DNA from: Metabacillus niabensis | GTDB taxonomy: Bacteria > Bacillota > Bacilli > Bacillales > Bacillaceae | Direction: 5' to 3' | NCBI RefSeq assembly: GCF_902829255.1 | Contig: NZ_CADEPK010000033.1 | Coordinates: 1 to 64,000 of the forward strand | Length of the DNA stretch: 64,000 nt | In this document: positions 17,973 to 26,992 of the stretch, piece by piece | Position numbering within the stretch: position 1 is the stretch's first letter | How the letters are laid out: the number at the start of each line of letters is the position of its first letter | Program-made: the position numbers and the translations under genes | Notes under the pieces: model-generated | Told to the model about the DNA's origin: nothing | What the model saw: only the letters and a program-made list of their open reading frames with translations | Database searches by the model: none

Positions 17973-18326
17973 TTGAAGTATTATAGTAGTTTTATTACTG
18001 CAGTATTGCTTACAAGTCTTTCATATTTTTTAGGCGATATCTTTTTAACAAAAGGATTATCAATTTGGCATGCGATTATCATCGGGGCGTGTGTCGTCAC
18101 TTTAGGAGCCGTCGTTGAAAAGCTTAATTCACCTATGTGGCTAATCATTTTAACCCCTTTCCCTGTAGGAATGGGCCTATTGTTCCTATTCTTAAACGAG
18201 TCTTTCATGCAATGGTTCATCACCTATGCTCTAACATTATTGATTTATGTCGTCATTCATGTTGTCGCAAGCAGACTTTTCCGGTTTCATTCTCTTATTC
18301 CTGCATGGAAGCTATCAAAATCTTAA
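17973..18326 (+). CDS. Small four-TM membrane protein, DUF2512/YndM-like
   Basis: 117 residues forming four hydrophobic segments with short loops; the last segment ends in a basic tail. Size and pattern resemble the DUF2512 (YndM) membrane family of Bacillus, whose function is unknown. The start is TTG with GGGAG upstream. It is transcribed alone towards the biosynthetic cluster's last gene, sharing a bidirectional terminator with it. Confidence 0.65.
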   Translation: MKYYSSFITAVLLTSLSYFLGDIFLTKGLSIWHAIIIGACVVTLGAVVEKLNSPMWLIILTPFPVGMGLLFLFLNESFMQWFITYALTLLIYVVIHVVASRLFRFHSLIPAWKLSKS

Positions 18327-18336
18327 ACTGCTAATG

Positions 18337-18379
18337 AAAAGGCTGTTTCTAAGGGTCAGACCCCTTTAAAACAGCCTTT
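18337..18379. terminator. Bidirectional terminator ending the biosynthetic operon
   Basis: AAAGGCTGTTT pairs with AAACAGCCTTT, and inside it AAGGGTCAGACCCCTT forms a second stem. T runs occur on both sides. It closes the rightward small membrane protein gene and the long leftward biosynthetic operon ending with acpS. Confidence 0.75.
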
Positions 18380-18387
18380 CACTATAC

Positions 18388-18753
18388 TTATTCCCTCTCT
18401 AATATGCAATAGGTTGCTGCTAAAGCTTTCGTATGGGTAATGGAAAGATGAATTTTCTCATGATATTTTCCATAGATGAAAGCACGTGGCTGGCCGTTTT
18501 CCATCGGGATTACCTCAATATCCTTTAACGTTAACCTTTTTTGTATCCCGGTGCCAATCGCTTTACTGATCGCCTCTTTTGCAGAAAATCTCCCAGCTAG
18601 CCACTCTACCCTTCTTTGCTGATTTTTAATGTGTGAGAAAATAGCTGTTTCCTTTTCTGTGAGAATCAGCTTAATAAATTGATGATGATACCTTTCAAGC
18701 AGCCTTTCGATTCGTGAAGTTTCAACGATATCGAGCCCAATTCCTTGAATCAT
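18388..18753 (-). CDS. acpS: Holo-ACP synthase (4'-phosphopantetheinyl transferase)
   Basis: 121 residues. GIGLDIVE is the Mg2+/CoA-binding start and FSAKEAISKA (near residue 60) carries the second metal ligands. AcpS transfers phosphopantetheine from CoA to the ACP serine. GAGGAG directly before the ATG at 18753 fixes the start. It follows fabZ with a 1-nt gap at the end of the biosynthetic operon. Bacilli normally have one acpS beside alr; whether this is that gene or a second, cluster-specific copy cannot be decided here. Confidence 0.92.
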   Translation of the reverse strand: MIQGIGLDIVETSRIERLLERYHHQFIKLILTEKETAIFSHIKNQQRRVEWLAGRFSAKEAISKAIGTGIQKRLTLKDIEVIPMENGQPRAFIYGKYHEKIHLSITHTKALAATYCILERE

Positions 18754-18754
18754 A

Positions 18755-19171
18755 TTACTCCTCCACATTTTCGAAGTAATAGGTTACCTCTGCCTTTGCA
18801 ACTACTTTGCCATCAACGCTTCCTTTAACTTCAACCTTTGCATATTGACCAAATTCTTTTATTTTTGTCGCCTCTGTAACAAGCTGATCCCCTGGTCTTA
18901 CAAAATGGATAAATTTTGTCTTATCAACTCCTACTAAGAAGCCCTTTTCCTTTTCGGAAAACATCAGTCCACCAATTTGCGCCATCGATTCAATAATTAA
19001 TACCCCTGGAAATATTGGATTTTCAGGAAAGTGACCGTTAAAATAAGGCTCATTAAACGTAATGTTTTTATAGCCCTTTATCCATTTATCAGGCTCTCTT
19101 TCGACGATCCGATCAACAAGTAAAAACGGATAACGATGATTCAGCTTGGTCATGATCTCTTTAATATCCAC
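18755..19171 (-). CDS. fabZ: 3-hydroxyacyl-ACP dehydratase, FabZ type
   Basis: 138 residues, a single hot-dog domain. The catalytic His is in HRYPFLLVDR (residue 13) and the catalytic Glu in FPGVLIIESMAQ. It removes water from 3-hydroxyacyl-ACP to give trans-2-enoyl-ACP. Together with the KR and KS upstream and no enoyl reductase in the cluster, repeated action would give a conjugated polyene chain unless the host FabI helps. It lies 17 nt after the PIG-L gene. Confidence 0.92.
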   Translation of the reverse strand: MDIKEIMTKLNHRYPFLLVDRIVEREPDKWIKGYKNITFNEPYFNGHFPENPIFPGVLIIESMAQIGGLMFSEKEKGFLVGVDKTKFIHFVRPGDQLVTEATKIKEFGQYAKVEVKGSVDGKVVAKAEVTYYFENVEE

Positions 19172-19188
19172 AGTAACTCTCCTTTATA

Positions 19189-19935
19189 CTAAACCTCGAT
19201 TTGTTCATTAGTGATTTGCCTTGTTAGTTTTTCCACATATCTTTGCTCATCTGAACGGTGAAAGGCTTCCATATGGGTAATCCCACGAATCGGGATTGAA
19301 GAAACTCGGTACATATTTAATCCTGCCATAATTTCCTGATAGGAGATTAGCTTTAATTGCGATTCATAAAATGATAGCAATTCTTGTTTTCTATGAAACT
19401 GCTTCGTTATATTTACAACCGTATTTGGTCGTAATGGTGCCCACACCTCATATTCCCAAATCATTCGTTCGGCATTGCCATTTTCTTTTATACAGGCAAA
19501 AAACAATAGATTCGTCATAAAATGATCGCGATGGGTGTCATGGGAATGAGGAATAAAGACATCTGTTGGCTGAAATTCTTCCATTATGTCTATTAATTGA
19601 CGACGTTTCGTTTCTTCTGGTATATAATCTCCATCCTTACAGCCAAGAAAAGAATAGGTAGCTCCTAGCTGCTCGCAAACTGTAGCTGCCTCCATCATTC
19701 TAATCTCAACAATTTCCTCGATCGTTTGCTCCCTTGATCTCCCTTTACTTCCGTCAGTTATAAAGACGATATGCACCGGATTTCCAACTTCAATATGCTT
19801 TACGATCGTTCCACCTGGTCCAATAATCTCATCATCTGGATGTGGGGCCAGAACTAGCACCCGCTTCCCTGTTGTGATTTTCATCAGCTGTGGCCGTTTA
19901 TGTGTATCACTAAACGCTTCAAGAATTCGTTGCAT
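19189..19935 (-). CDS. PIG-L/LmbE family deacetylase
   Basis: 248 residues. LAPHPDDEIIGPGG near residue 30 is the zinc-binding AHPDDE motif, and HSHDTHRDH (about residue 130) supplies the third zinc His. The family removes N-acyl groups from amino sugars (GlcNAc-PI, mycothiol and bacillithiol precursors). The ATG at 19935 overlaps the end of the glycosyltransferase gene by 17 nt. This coupling suggests that it deacetylates the glycosyltransferase product. Confidence 0.9.
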   Translation of the reverse strand: MQRILEAFSDTHKRPQLMKITTGKRVLVLAPHPDDEIIGPGGTIVKHIEVGNPVHIVFITDGSKGRSREQTIEEIVEIRMMEAATVCEQLGATYSFLGCKDGDYIPEETKRRQLIDIMEEFQPTDVFIPHSHDTHRDHFMTNLLFFACIKENGNAERMIWEYEVWAPLRPNTVVNITKQFHRKQELLSFYESQLKLISYQEIMAGLNMYRVSSIPIRGITHMEAFHRSDEQRYVEKLTRQITNEQIEV

Positions 19936-20851
19936 AGACAACTTCCTTACTTTCCTTTTTCGTTAAATGGGCATTTGGGCGAAAATAAATCTCTTGTTCA
20001 GTACATGTTGGCTCTTGTTTCATGACAATCCGGTATAAATCAGACATTGAAATTTTCCCTGTTACATAATCAACATAAGCTTTAACTTCCCGTTCAAATG
20101 CTGATTTTTTATAAAAATACAAAACATTTTCAAGTAGTTGGGGACGATTAATTTGCTTTCGGTGATCAAGATGAAAGGCTTTCGCTTCATCTAAATAGCG
20201 GAATTTACCACCTGCTTGATGAAACCGAAACGCGAGCTCATGATCCTCGACACCCCAGCCTTTAAACCGTTCATCAAAGCCATTCACTTGTTTAAACATT
20301 GAAATCGGAAAGGAAACATTCGCTGCAACCATACATACCCAAGACAATGCAGCTTGCTTGTTGCTCCATTCATAAAAATATCGTCCGAGATTAACGAGCA
20401 AGTCCTCCTCCTGGAGATTCGCTAATGTAGCAAAGTCAGCACCAGCATGCTTTTCTGCAATAAATCTCTCTACTTTATCACTAGAAATATTTAAGATTTC
20501 ACCTATATAAATACCTTCTTGCTCCTGCTGTGCAGCTAAATGGTGCTCGATAAAACGAGGAAGGACGACCATATCATCATCTAAAAAGAGCACATATTTT
20601 GAACGAGCCTGCTGCATCCCTGTATTTCTCGCAGCACTTCTTCCCCTATTTGCTTGGTGAATAACCTTCAACCAGTCATAGTCAAGCTGCTCCAAAAATA
20701 ACCTTGTCCCATCTGTAGAACCATCATTCACAACATAAACAGTTGTGTCTCTTAAGCATGATTGCTTAGCTAATGCACCTAGCGTTTCCTCTAATCTTTC
20801 TCTCTGGTTATACGTTGGAATCACAATGCTTAACAACGAAATCACTCCCAT
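19919..20851 (-). CDS. Family 2 glycosyltransferase
   Basis: 310 residues, GT-A fold. LSIVIPTYNQRERL opens the nucleotide-binding domain, VVNDGSTDGT follows, and FLDDDMVV is the metal-binding DxD. GWGVEDHELAFR near residue 215 is the ED acceptor motif of the GalNAc-T/chondroitin-polymerase-like subgroup. No TM is evident. The ATG at 20851 lies within the end of the ABC permease gene; a TTG five codons in (20836), with GGGAGTG before it, is an equally good start. Sugar donor unknown. Confidence 0.88.
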   Translation of the reverse strand: MGVISLLSIVIPTYNQRERLEETLGALAKQSCLRDTTVYVVNDGSTDGTRLFLEQLDYDWLKVIHQANRGRSAARNTGMQQARSKYVLFLDDDMVVLPRFIEHHLAAQQEQEGIYIGEILNISSDKVERFIAEKHAGADFATLANLQEEDLLVNLGRYFYEWSNKQAALSWVCMVAANVSFPISMFKQVNGFDERFKGWGVEDHELAFRFHQAGGKFRYLDEAKAFHLDHRKQINRPQLLENVLYFYKKSAFEREVKAYVDYVTGKISMSDLYRIVMKQEPTCTEQEIYFRPNAHLTKKESKEVVYATNS

Positions 20852-21861
20852 TTGAAGAGTAAACTACCCAATATAAAGCTCGCAAAACCCCAAAACAGCA
20901 AAATTAAGCTAGACATCATCAAAGTAACTGGCTCGATGGCAGCTCCTAAAAATAGGCTGCGGAGCATTTCAACTAACGGTGTTAAAGGTAAAAAGGAAAC
21001 GATGCTTTGAACAGTCTCAGGCAAAATTGTTAACGGGATAAAGATTCCACATATAAATGCCATTAAAAAATTCACTGATTGCGAAAGGATGTTTCCTGCC
21101 TCAGGAGATTTTAAAACACTCGCAATAAGCAAGCCTAAGCTTAAAAAAACAAACCCACCTAATATAATGAATAGAAACTGGGTATACCAAAACTCAAATT
21201 GTAACGGGACACCTAAAATAACCCTTCCAAATACGATTAGAACTAGAGTTGAGAAAAGCACCATGACTAATCGACTTAAAATATGGCTTAAAATGACTTG
21301 CCACGGCTTAATTCCACTAATTTTAAGCCTTCGCAAAATTTGCTTACTCCGATCCTCCAGCAATGAAGTACCACCGAATAGACCAATTTGCATAATCGTC
21401 AAACCGATCATCCCGGGCATAATAAAATCGATTGGCTCTATTTTATGGACTCCCTCATATGTAACAGAATCCATTATTCGCTCGCCGATATTTGGCGTAA
21501 TTGCTTGTTGAATGTTTTTCACCCATTTTTCTTCCTCTTTCAAATAATGAAAATCGACTCTTTCCTCTGTGATAGATACCAATATTGAGATATTGCCATT
21601 TTCTAGCTCCGTCTTCCCTTCATTGAGCGTCATATCCTCATCGATCATTGTTCGCGGAAAGGTCATAAGTTGATCCGTTAACAGCTTTGAATTTTCTCCC
21701 TCGGCTAAAATCACCATATCGTGTTGGTTTCCAACGTTAGGCACAACATAGCCAAACAGCAGGACGAATAAAAGTGGAAATGCGAGAAACCAAAATAATG
21801 TCATTTTATCCTTAACTAGTAACGAAATATACGCTTTAGTAAGTGCAAATACACTTTTCAT
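20842..21861 (-). CDS. ABC-2 type exporter permease
   Basis: 339 residues. TM1 is near residue 25, followed by an extracytoplasmic region of about 150 residues and five more TM segments: the topology of ABC-2 drug/antibiotic exporter permeases. It overlaps the ATPase gene by 4 nt and the glycosyltransferase gene by 10 nt. It presumably exports the cluster's product or gives self-resistance. Confidence 0.88.
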   Translation of the reverse strand: MKSVFALTKAYISLLVKDKMTLFWFLAFPLLFVLLFGYVVPNVGNQHDMVILAEGENSKLLTDQLMTFPRTMIDEDMTLNEGKTELENGNISILVSITEERVDFHYLKEEEKWVKNIQQAITPNIGERIMDSVTYEGVHKIEPIDFIMPGMIGLTIMQIGLFGGTSLLEDRSKQILRRLKISGIKPWQVILSHILSRLVMVLFSTLVLIVFGRVILGVPLQFEFWYTQFLFIILGGFVFLSLGLLIASVLKSPEAGNILSQSVNFLMAFICGIFIPLTILPETVQSIVSFLPLTPLVEMLRSLFLGAAIEPVTLMMSSLILLFWGFASFILGSLLFKWE

Positions 21862-22763
21862 TCTCTTAACTCCTTACCTGTTAATTGGATGAAAAGATCC
21901 TCTAAATTTGCTTCTTTTATGACGATTGATTTCAGTTCAAGCTCGTTTTCCTCAATTTGCTTCATCACTTTTTGAAATGCTTCATCGATTTCATCCGTCT
22001 TAATCACGACCTTTTCATCATCCCTAACAATGATTGCACTTAAATGTTCAACATTCAGAAATGGATAAATATCAGGAGTTGTTTCAATAACGATCGAAAA
22101 TCGTTTATCAATCTGGTTTAATAAATGATCAACTGTATCAACAAAAAGAAGCTTTCCTTCATTCATAATCGCCACGCGATCACATAATCTTTGTGCTTCA
22201 TCCATGAAATGAGTCGTTAACAAAATCGTTTTTCCCTTTTGCTTTAAACTGAGAATAATATCCCATAATAATCGTCTTGATTGAGGATCTAAGCCTACGG
22301 TTGGTTCATCCAAAATTAAAATCTCGGGGTCGTTTGCTAATGAAAGGCTTAGTGACAAACGTTGTTTTTGTCCCCCTGATAGACTTTTTACCTTTTGATT
22401 TAAAAAAGCCTCCAATTTTGTTAAGTGGATATGCTCATCAATAAATGCCTTTCGATTATGAAATGATAAAAATAAATTCAGCGTTTCCTTTACAGTTAAA
22501 TTCCCGTACAGCTCTGCTTGCTGTAGCTGGACTCCTAAATAATTGTAGCGATCCTTGTCCGTCATTTCTTTCCCGTTAATCGTCACGACGCCACCAGTCT
22601 TTTTTTTAAGACCAGCAATGATTTCGATCGTTGTTGATTTCCCCGCACCATTTGGCCCTAAAAAACCAAAAATCTCACCCTTTTTAATATCGAATGAAAC
22701 ATGATCAACAACTTGTTTCGACGCATAGGCCTTAGAGATATTTTTTACACTTAACATCACCAT
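21858..22763 (-). CDS. ABC exporter ATPase (drug-export type)
   Basis: 301 residues. Walker A GPNGAGKST, signature LSGGQKQRLSL, Walker B ILILDEPTVGLDP and switch TTHFMDEA are intact. A C-terminal domain of about 90 residues after the NBD is typical of DrrA/CcmA-like exporters. It pairs with the ABC-2 permease by a 4-nt overlap. AAGGAG upstream supports the ATG at 22763, with an alternative ATG two codons later. Confidence 0.92.
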   Translation of the reverse strand: MVMLSVKNISKAYASKQVVDHVSFDIKKGEIFGFLGPNGAGKSTTIEIIAGLKKKTGGVVTINGKEMTDKDRYNYLGVQLQQAELYGNLTVKETLNLFLSFHNRKAFIDEHIHLTKLEAFLNQKVKSLSGGQKQRLSLSLSLANDPEILILDEPTVGLDPQSRRLLWDIILSLKQKGKTILLTTHFMDEAQRLCDRVAIMNEGKLLFVDTVDHLLNQIDKRFSIVIETTPDIYPFLNVEHLSAIIVRDDEKVVIKTDEIDEAFQKVMKQIEENELELKSIVIKEANLEDLFIQLTGKELRE

Positions 22764-22778
22764 CGATTTTCAAGCTCC

Positions 22779-23816
22779 TTATCTCCACATATCCGTTATC
22801 TCTTTTAATCTTGTTATTGCCCGAATTTCCTTCTCATAAATTTCGTTCGTTAATCTTTCGTTTGCCTCATTCCCTGAGAATAGCCCTTTTATTGGATCGT
22901 GACTACCCTCATGTAATAAATTCGCTAGCTCTGACCACAGTGATGCTAAAACTAAATACTCCTTTGATAGCAAGTTAAGCCTATCATCATGGAGCAAATA
23001 TGCAGCCTTCTTAAGAAACCGACTAAACATTTTCCGGAAGGCACCTTTCCCTGTCCCACCGATCTCTAACGAAATATAGGAAGCATATGCCAGCTTTACT
23101 CTTGCTTCCTCATTAAAAAGATAGTGCCAATTTGGCGATTCTCTTAAAAATGCTTTTAATCCAGATACACCGTGAAATTTGTTCCATGGCGAAAGCATGC
23201 GAAAGACATTCATTTCTATACCCTTTTTAATCGCTTCTTCAAGTGGAAAAATGGATATAGGAAACTCAAATTCATACCATAAATTACACGCAGGTGCTAG
23301 CCCATTAAATGAGTTCCAAGCTTGATAAAATGCTTCCCTTTTCATCCGCTTTGGCTCGACCCATAAATACTCGTATAGGATAATTTCATCCGATGCTTGA
23401 TCATACCCGCCAAATACCGCTTTATGCCCGCCGTGTGACGATGTCTCAGGCCACATTAATGCTTGAGTTAAATATGGTAGCTTACTAATATCTAAATCAA
23501 CAATCACTGGTTGATTTTCCGAAAAACGCTTCAACACCTTATCTAAGGCAACATCGCTATTAGGATGCTGACAAAGTCTTGCGGAAATCCCTAACATTTC
23601 ACAAAGGTTAAGCTCAAGGTCATCACTGCGGCCAAAAACAAGAAATTGCTCTAATTTCCTGCCTCTTGTGTACGTAAAGCCGAGTCCGCTCCCAATACCG
23701 AAGCAAAGCTCTTCGGAAATCTCAATGCCTTTATGATGAAGAATATTGGTCATTGCCGTTGTTATACAATGTATGCCTCTATCATGCTTATACGGAGGAG
23801 GATATGTTGTAGACAA
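22779..23816 (-). CDS. BtrH-like acyltransferase, third paralogue
   Basis: 345 residues. It looks like a BtrH N-terminal domain with a helical C-terminal domain (DUF4872-like). Butirosin BtrH moves an ACP-bound acyl group onto an aminoglycoside amine. The papain-like Cys (C17, in GIHCITTAM) and His (H131, in GGHKAV) are both present, as is the GIGSGLGFTY glycine block. The start is TTG with GGAGGAAGAG, 29 nt inside the previous gene. It is one of three tandem paralogues and appears catalytically competent. Confidence 0.8.
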   Translation of the reverse strand: MSTTYPPPYKHDRGIHCITTAMTNILHHKGIEISEELCFGIGSGLGFTYTRGRKLEQFLVFGRSDDLELNLCEMLGISARLCQHPNSDVALDKVLKRFSENQPVIVDLDISKLPYLTQALMWPETSSHGGHKAVFGGYDQASDEIILYEYLWVEPKRMKREAFYQAWNSFNGLAPACNLWYEFEFPISIFPLEEAIKKGIEMNVFRMLSPWNKFHGVSGLKAFLRESPNWHYLFNEEARVKLAYASYISLEIGGTGKGAFRKMFSRFLKKAAYLLHDDRLNLLSKEYLVLASLWSELANLLHEGSHDPIKGLFSGNEANERLTNEIYEKEIRAITRLKEITDMWR

Positions 23817-24804
23817 GCTGCTCTTCCTCCTTTCTTTTCATGCTCTCTTTTAGCAGCATGGTCACTTCCTCTTCTAATGATAAAATCTGTTCCGTCACTT
23901 CTTGAGGAAATCGACCCTTTCTCATCTCATTTAGGCAAAGCCTCCACTGAAGGGATAGCCTTTCATATATAGAAGCTGCTTCTTCAATAGCTCGGCTTTC
24001 AAGCTGATTACTAGCCTCCCTTAAAAAGGCTGCATACCATGCTCGTCCAAAGTCATCAGCTAAAGAGCTTGCATAGGAAAATACATCGTGCCACGATTTA
24101 GCGTTTGGATCTTTAGCAAAATCGTGAAAGAACTGTTCCATATTTTGCTTTGGCGTACCAAAGGATTGCCACCCTGCCTCAACACGATGAATTTGCCTGC
24201 TTAATGAATGCTTATAAATCCAGTTAAGCGAGATATCTTTACTCGGAAAAATGAGATCAACCCAACGATTACGATACCTGGTTATTGCTTCAAGAAATTT
24301 GTTCCTGTCCACGACAATAGCTTCGTTTTCACTATGAATCCTACATTCTACGCCGCTCTCATTGATATGAGTCACCAAGCATTTCGTAACAGGCTCAATA
24401 TCTTCATAAAATATCTCCTCTGTAAAACGATAACTGCTCGGGAAAAGGCTTTGCGGTACAGTTACTAAAACCGGTGCTTTCCAAACAGATAAATAGTCTG
24501 CCATTTCAATCAGCGCCTGCTCTCCTGTCGCTGAGAATCGACGGTTAATCCACGTACCCGTACTCGTCGCTAAATCTTGTAAACTATTTAAAGAGTGGGT
24601 TGCAACTACAATCCTATCCTCCCCTGCTGACTTATATATAAATCCAGGTCCAGATGAGATGCTAAATAGAAAAGCTTCGGAAATTGATAGCTTAGTCAGC
24701 TTGCCAAACTGCTGTTGCTGAAATAGGAATAATGTCTTTAATAGACTTAGCTGTGGATGACAGCCTTTTTCATGATGAACTCGATCATTTGTTATGAAAA
24801 CCAC
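23788..24804 (-). CDS. BtrH-like protein, second paralogue, catalytic His lost
   Basis: 338 residues, same layout as its neighbours: Cys (C15, in KGCHPQ), SISSGPGFIY in place of the GLGSGLGF-type block, and a helical C-terminal half. At the position of the GGHK histidine it has VTK (T140), so the catalytic pair is broken. It may be a structural partner of the two intact paralogues, or degenerate. The GTG start is 13 nt inside the preceding gene and the frame is open throughout, so it is maintained rather than a pseudogene. Confidence 0.72.
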   Translation of the reverse strand: MVFITNDRVHHEKGCHPQLSLLKTLFLFQQQQFGKLTKLSISEAFLFSISSGPGFIYKSAGEDRIVVATHSLNSLQDLATSTGTWINRRFSATGEQALIEMADYLSVWKAPVLVTVPQSLFPSSYRFTEEIFYEDIEPVTKCLVTHINESGVECRIHSENEAIVVDRNKFLEAITRYRNRWVDLIFPSKDISLNWIYKHSLSRQIHRVEAGWQSFGTPKQNMEQFFHDFAKDPNAKSWHDVFSYASSLADDFGRAWYAAFLREASNQLESRAIEEAASIYERLSLQWRLCLNEMRKGRFPQEVTEQILSLEEEVTMLLKESMKRKEEEQLVYNISSSV

Positions 24805-25859
24805 TTTTTCGATACCTCATCTAATAGCTGAATCGCTTCATTTTCCATTATTAAAATCTCATCTGTTAACAATTTGAATTCTAATGAGGAAAAGACACTG
24901 TATTCCTTCGCATGATAGCCGTTCATCATCATATCGATAAGAGCATCCCACTTTTTAGCAAGCTTGCGATACATATTTGATGCTTGTACTAATTGTGGTT
25001 CATTTAAATGATCATCTGCTTCTCGTAAAAATCGGGCATACATTTTCCGAAATAACCCGCCGCCTGAAATGCTATTTTGAATAAATGCTGTGAAAATACT
25101 AAGCTCTAAACGATCTTTATCTAAAATACTTGGCCACTTCATAATTTCCTCATGCCAAACGCGCAGTCCTGGAAGCCCACTCCACTCCTTGTCTGTCCCA
25201 TATAAGGAAAACGCTGGATATTTCATTAATTGGACATTCTTTCGAATAGCCATTTTAATCGCAACAGAAATATCCTGAATTTGCTGCGGTGGATCAATAT
25301 AAAACCATTCATTTTCAGAAGGATATAAATCGGCAGAGGCTCTAATCATATGAAACGCATCTAACGGAATTGTTACAGGCTCTTCGATAACATTTTCAAC
25401 GATAACCGCTTCATTTCTTTCCTCGTTATAGCCAATTAATATTGCCTTATGTCCTCCCATTGAATAGCCAAATTGCTCGGCAATCGGATTTGTATCGTGA
25501 ATTTTTGAAACATCAATATCACATGCAACAGGTATATCACGATCGATTAATTCCTTTACAGTTTTCCAAGCAATCTCTTTATCATGTGTTCTTTTCAAGG
25601 TAATCTTAATACCTAGAACACTGCATAGCTCAACAAAAGGAGTTTCCGTTCGTCCTGTAATTACCGTTAGCGGTGCACGATATTGTCTATCAACAACCTC
25701 TTCTCCGCCATGATGGTAAACGAAATGCAAGCCACTGCCTAAGCCAAAACACATAGGCTCCGTAAACATAAAGCCATTATATTCAAGCATATCTCGGATA
25801 GGTGCCGAACCGCAGTTCAATCCTAAACGATGTGTTTCAAACTCTATTAACTTACTCAT
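24792..25859 (-). CDS. BtrH-like acyltransferase, first paralogue
   Basis: 355 residues. Cys C16 (GLNCGSAP), the GLGSGLHFVY block and His H137 (MGGHKAI) match the expected BtrH-type Cys-His pair, followed by a helical C-terminal domain. The predicted role is transfer of an ACP-bound acyl chain to an amine, by analogy with butirosin biosynthesis; the acceptor is not known. The ATG has GAAGGTAAG upstream. Sequence divergence among the three paralogues is high, so duplication is old. Confidence 0.8.
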   Translation of the reverse strand: MSKLIEFETHRLGLNCGSAPIRDMLEYNGFMFTEPMCFGLGSGLHFVYHHGGEEVVDRQYRAPLTVITGRTETPFVELCSVLGIKITLKRTHDKEIAWKTVKELIDRDIPVACDIDVSKIHDTNPIAEQFGYSMGGHKAILIGYNEERNEAVIVENVIEEPVTIPLDAFHMIRASADLYPSENEWFYIDPPQQIQDISVAIKMAIRKNVQLMKYPAFSLYGTDKEWSGLPGLRVWHEEIMKWPSILDKDRLELSIFTAFIQNSISGGGLFRKMYARFLREADDHLNEPQLVQASNMYRKLAKKWDALIDMMMNGYHAKEYSVFSSLEFKLLTDEILIMENEAIQLLDEVSKKWFS

Positions 25860-25961
25860 CCGAAACTTACCTTCTTTCTTCTTTTTATTGAACGGATTAC
25901 TTTTGTTAAATAATAAGCTCTTTCTTTTCTCTTTTCTTAATTAAAGAAATGCCCGATTTTT

Positions 25962-26975
25962 TCATGTCAGAATGCTTTCACTTTTCTTCATAGCCTCTAA
26001 AACAACCTTTAATGCCTGTAAACCATCGTTTCCTGTTACAGGTGGAGCTTGATGCTGAACAATGCTATCTATAAAAGAGGAAACGACCTGACTTCTTCCT
26101 GGAAGCTGTTTTTCATAGGAAAGCAATGATGGAATATCATAGTTGAGTGCTGTTCCGTCGGAAAATTTGATGATAAGTGGATATGTTGGGTCATTTTCAA
26201 TATGAATCGTCCCCTTTTCACAATGAATCACTGTGGAAAAGTCGGGATGAACATAGCTCCAGCTTGCGGTTACTGAACCAATTACTCCATTTTCCATTTT
26301 CAAGGAAAGAAGTGCATTATCCTCAAACAGACTATTATCCTTAGCAATTGATCCTGTTATTACATGTGCCTCACTCACTTCAACTCCGAGAAGAAAATGA
26401 AGTAAATCGACTTTATGAATAGCCAGGTCACCTAAAACACCAAAGCCCTCCTCCTTTGAAAGCATATAAAAGGATTTCTCCCCATCGATACTCCAATTTT
26501 CCGGGCCGTTATGACCAAAGGTTGATTGAAAGGAGTAGACCTTTCCTAACTCACCTCTATCTAACCATTCCTTTGCTTTAACATGTGAGGGAACAAATCG
26601 CTGATTATGAGCAACCATTAAATTCACACGATTTTCCTCTGCAGCCTTGACCATTTCTCGGGCATCTTCTACGTTTGTAGCAATCGGCTTTTCAACTAAA
26701 ATATGCTTTCCGGCATTTGCAGCATCAATTGCTACCATTGCATGCAGATGGTGTGGTAAACAAATAATGACAGCATCTAACTCAGGACTTGCTAACATTT
26801 CATGATAATCAGTAAATGCTTTTGTTTTATATGCTCTAGCAAATCGTTGCACCCGCTCTCCATTTACATCACAAACACCATAAATCGTTACATTCTCATG
26901 TTCCTTACATTCAGGAAGATGACGGATTTTTGCAATAGCACCACAGCCAATGATCCCAACTTGTACAGTTTTCAT
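25962..26975 (-). CDS. Gfo/Idh/MocA family oxidoreductase
   Basis: 337 residues. GIIGCGAIAKIRH is the NAD(P)-binding Rossmann motif and EKPIATN (about residue 93) the family's EKP signature, with a conserved catalytic Lys. Members oxidise or reduce sugars and cyclitols. Inside a cluster with a glycosyltransferase and sugar deacetylase it may tailor the sugar. A 100-bp gap separates it from the BtrH genes; no terminator was seen there. Confidence 0.9.
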   Translation of the reverse strand: MKTVQVGIIGCGAIAKIRHLPECKEHENVTIYGVCDVNGERVQRFARAYKTKAFTDYHEMLASPELDAVIICLPHHLHAMVAIDAANAGKHILVEKPIATNVEDAREMVKAAEENRVNLMVAHNQRFVPSHVKAKEWLDRGELGKVYSFQSTFGHNGPENWSIDGEKSFYMLSKEEGFGVLGDLAIHKVDLLHFLLGVEVSEAHVITGSIAKDNSLFEDNALLSLKMENGVIGSVTASWSYVHPDFSTVIHCEKGTIHIENDPTYPLIIKFSDGTALNYDIPSLLSYEKQLPGRSQVVSSFIDSIVQHQAPPVTGNDGLQALKVVLEAMKKSESILT

Positions 26976-26992
26976 ATCACTTCCTCCTCCCG

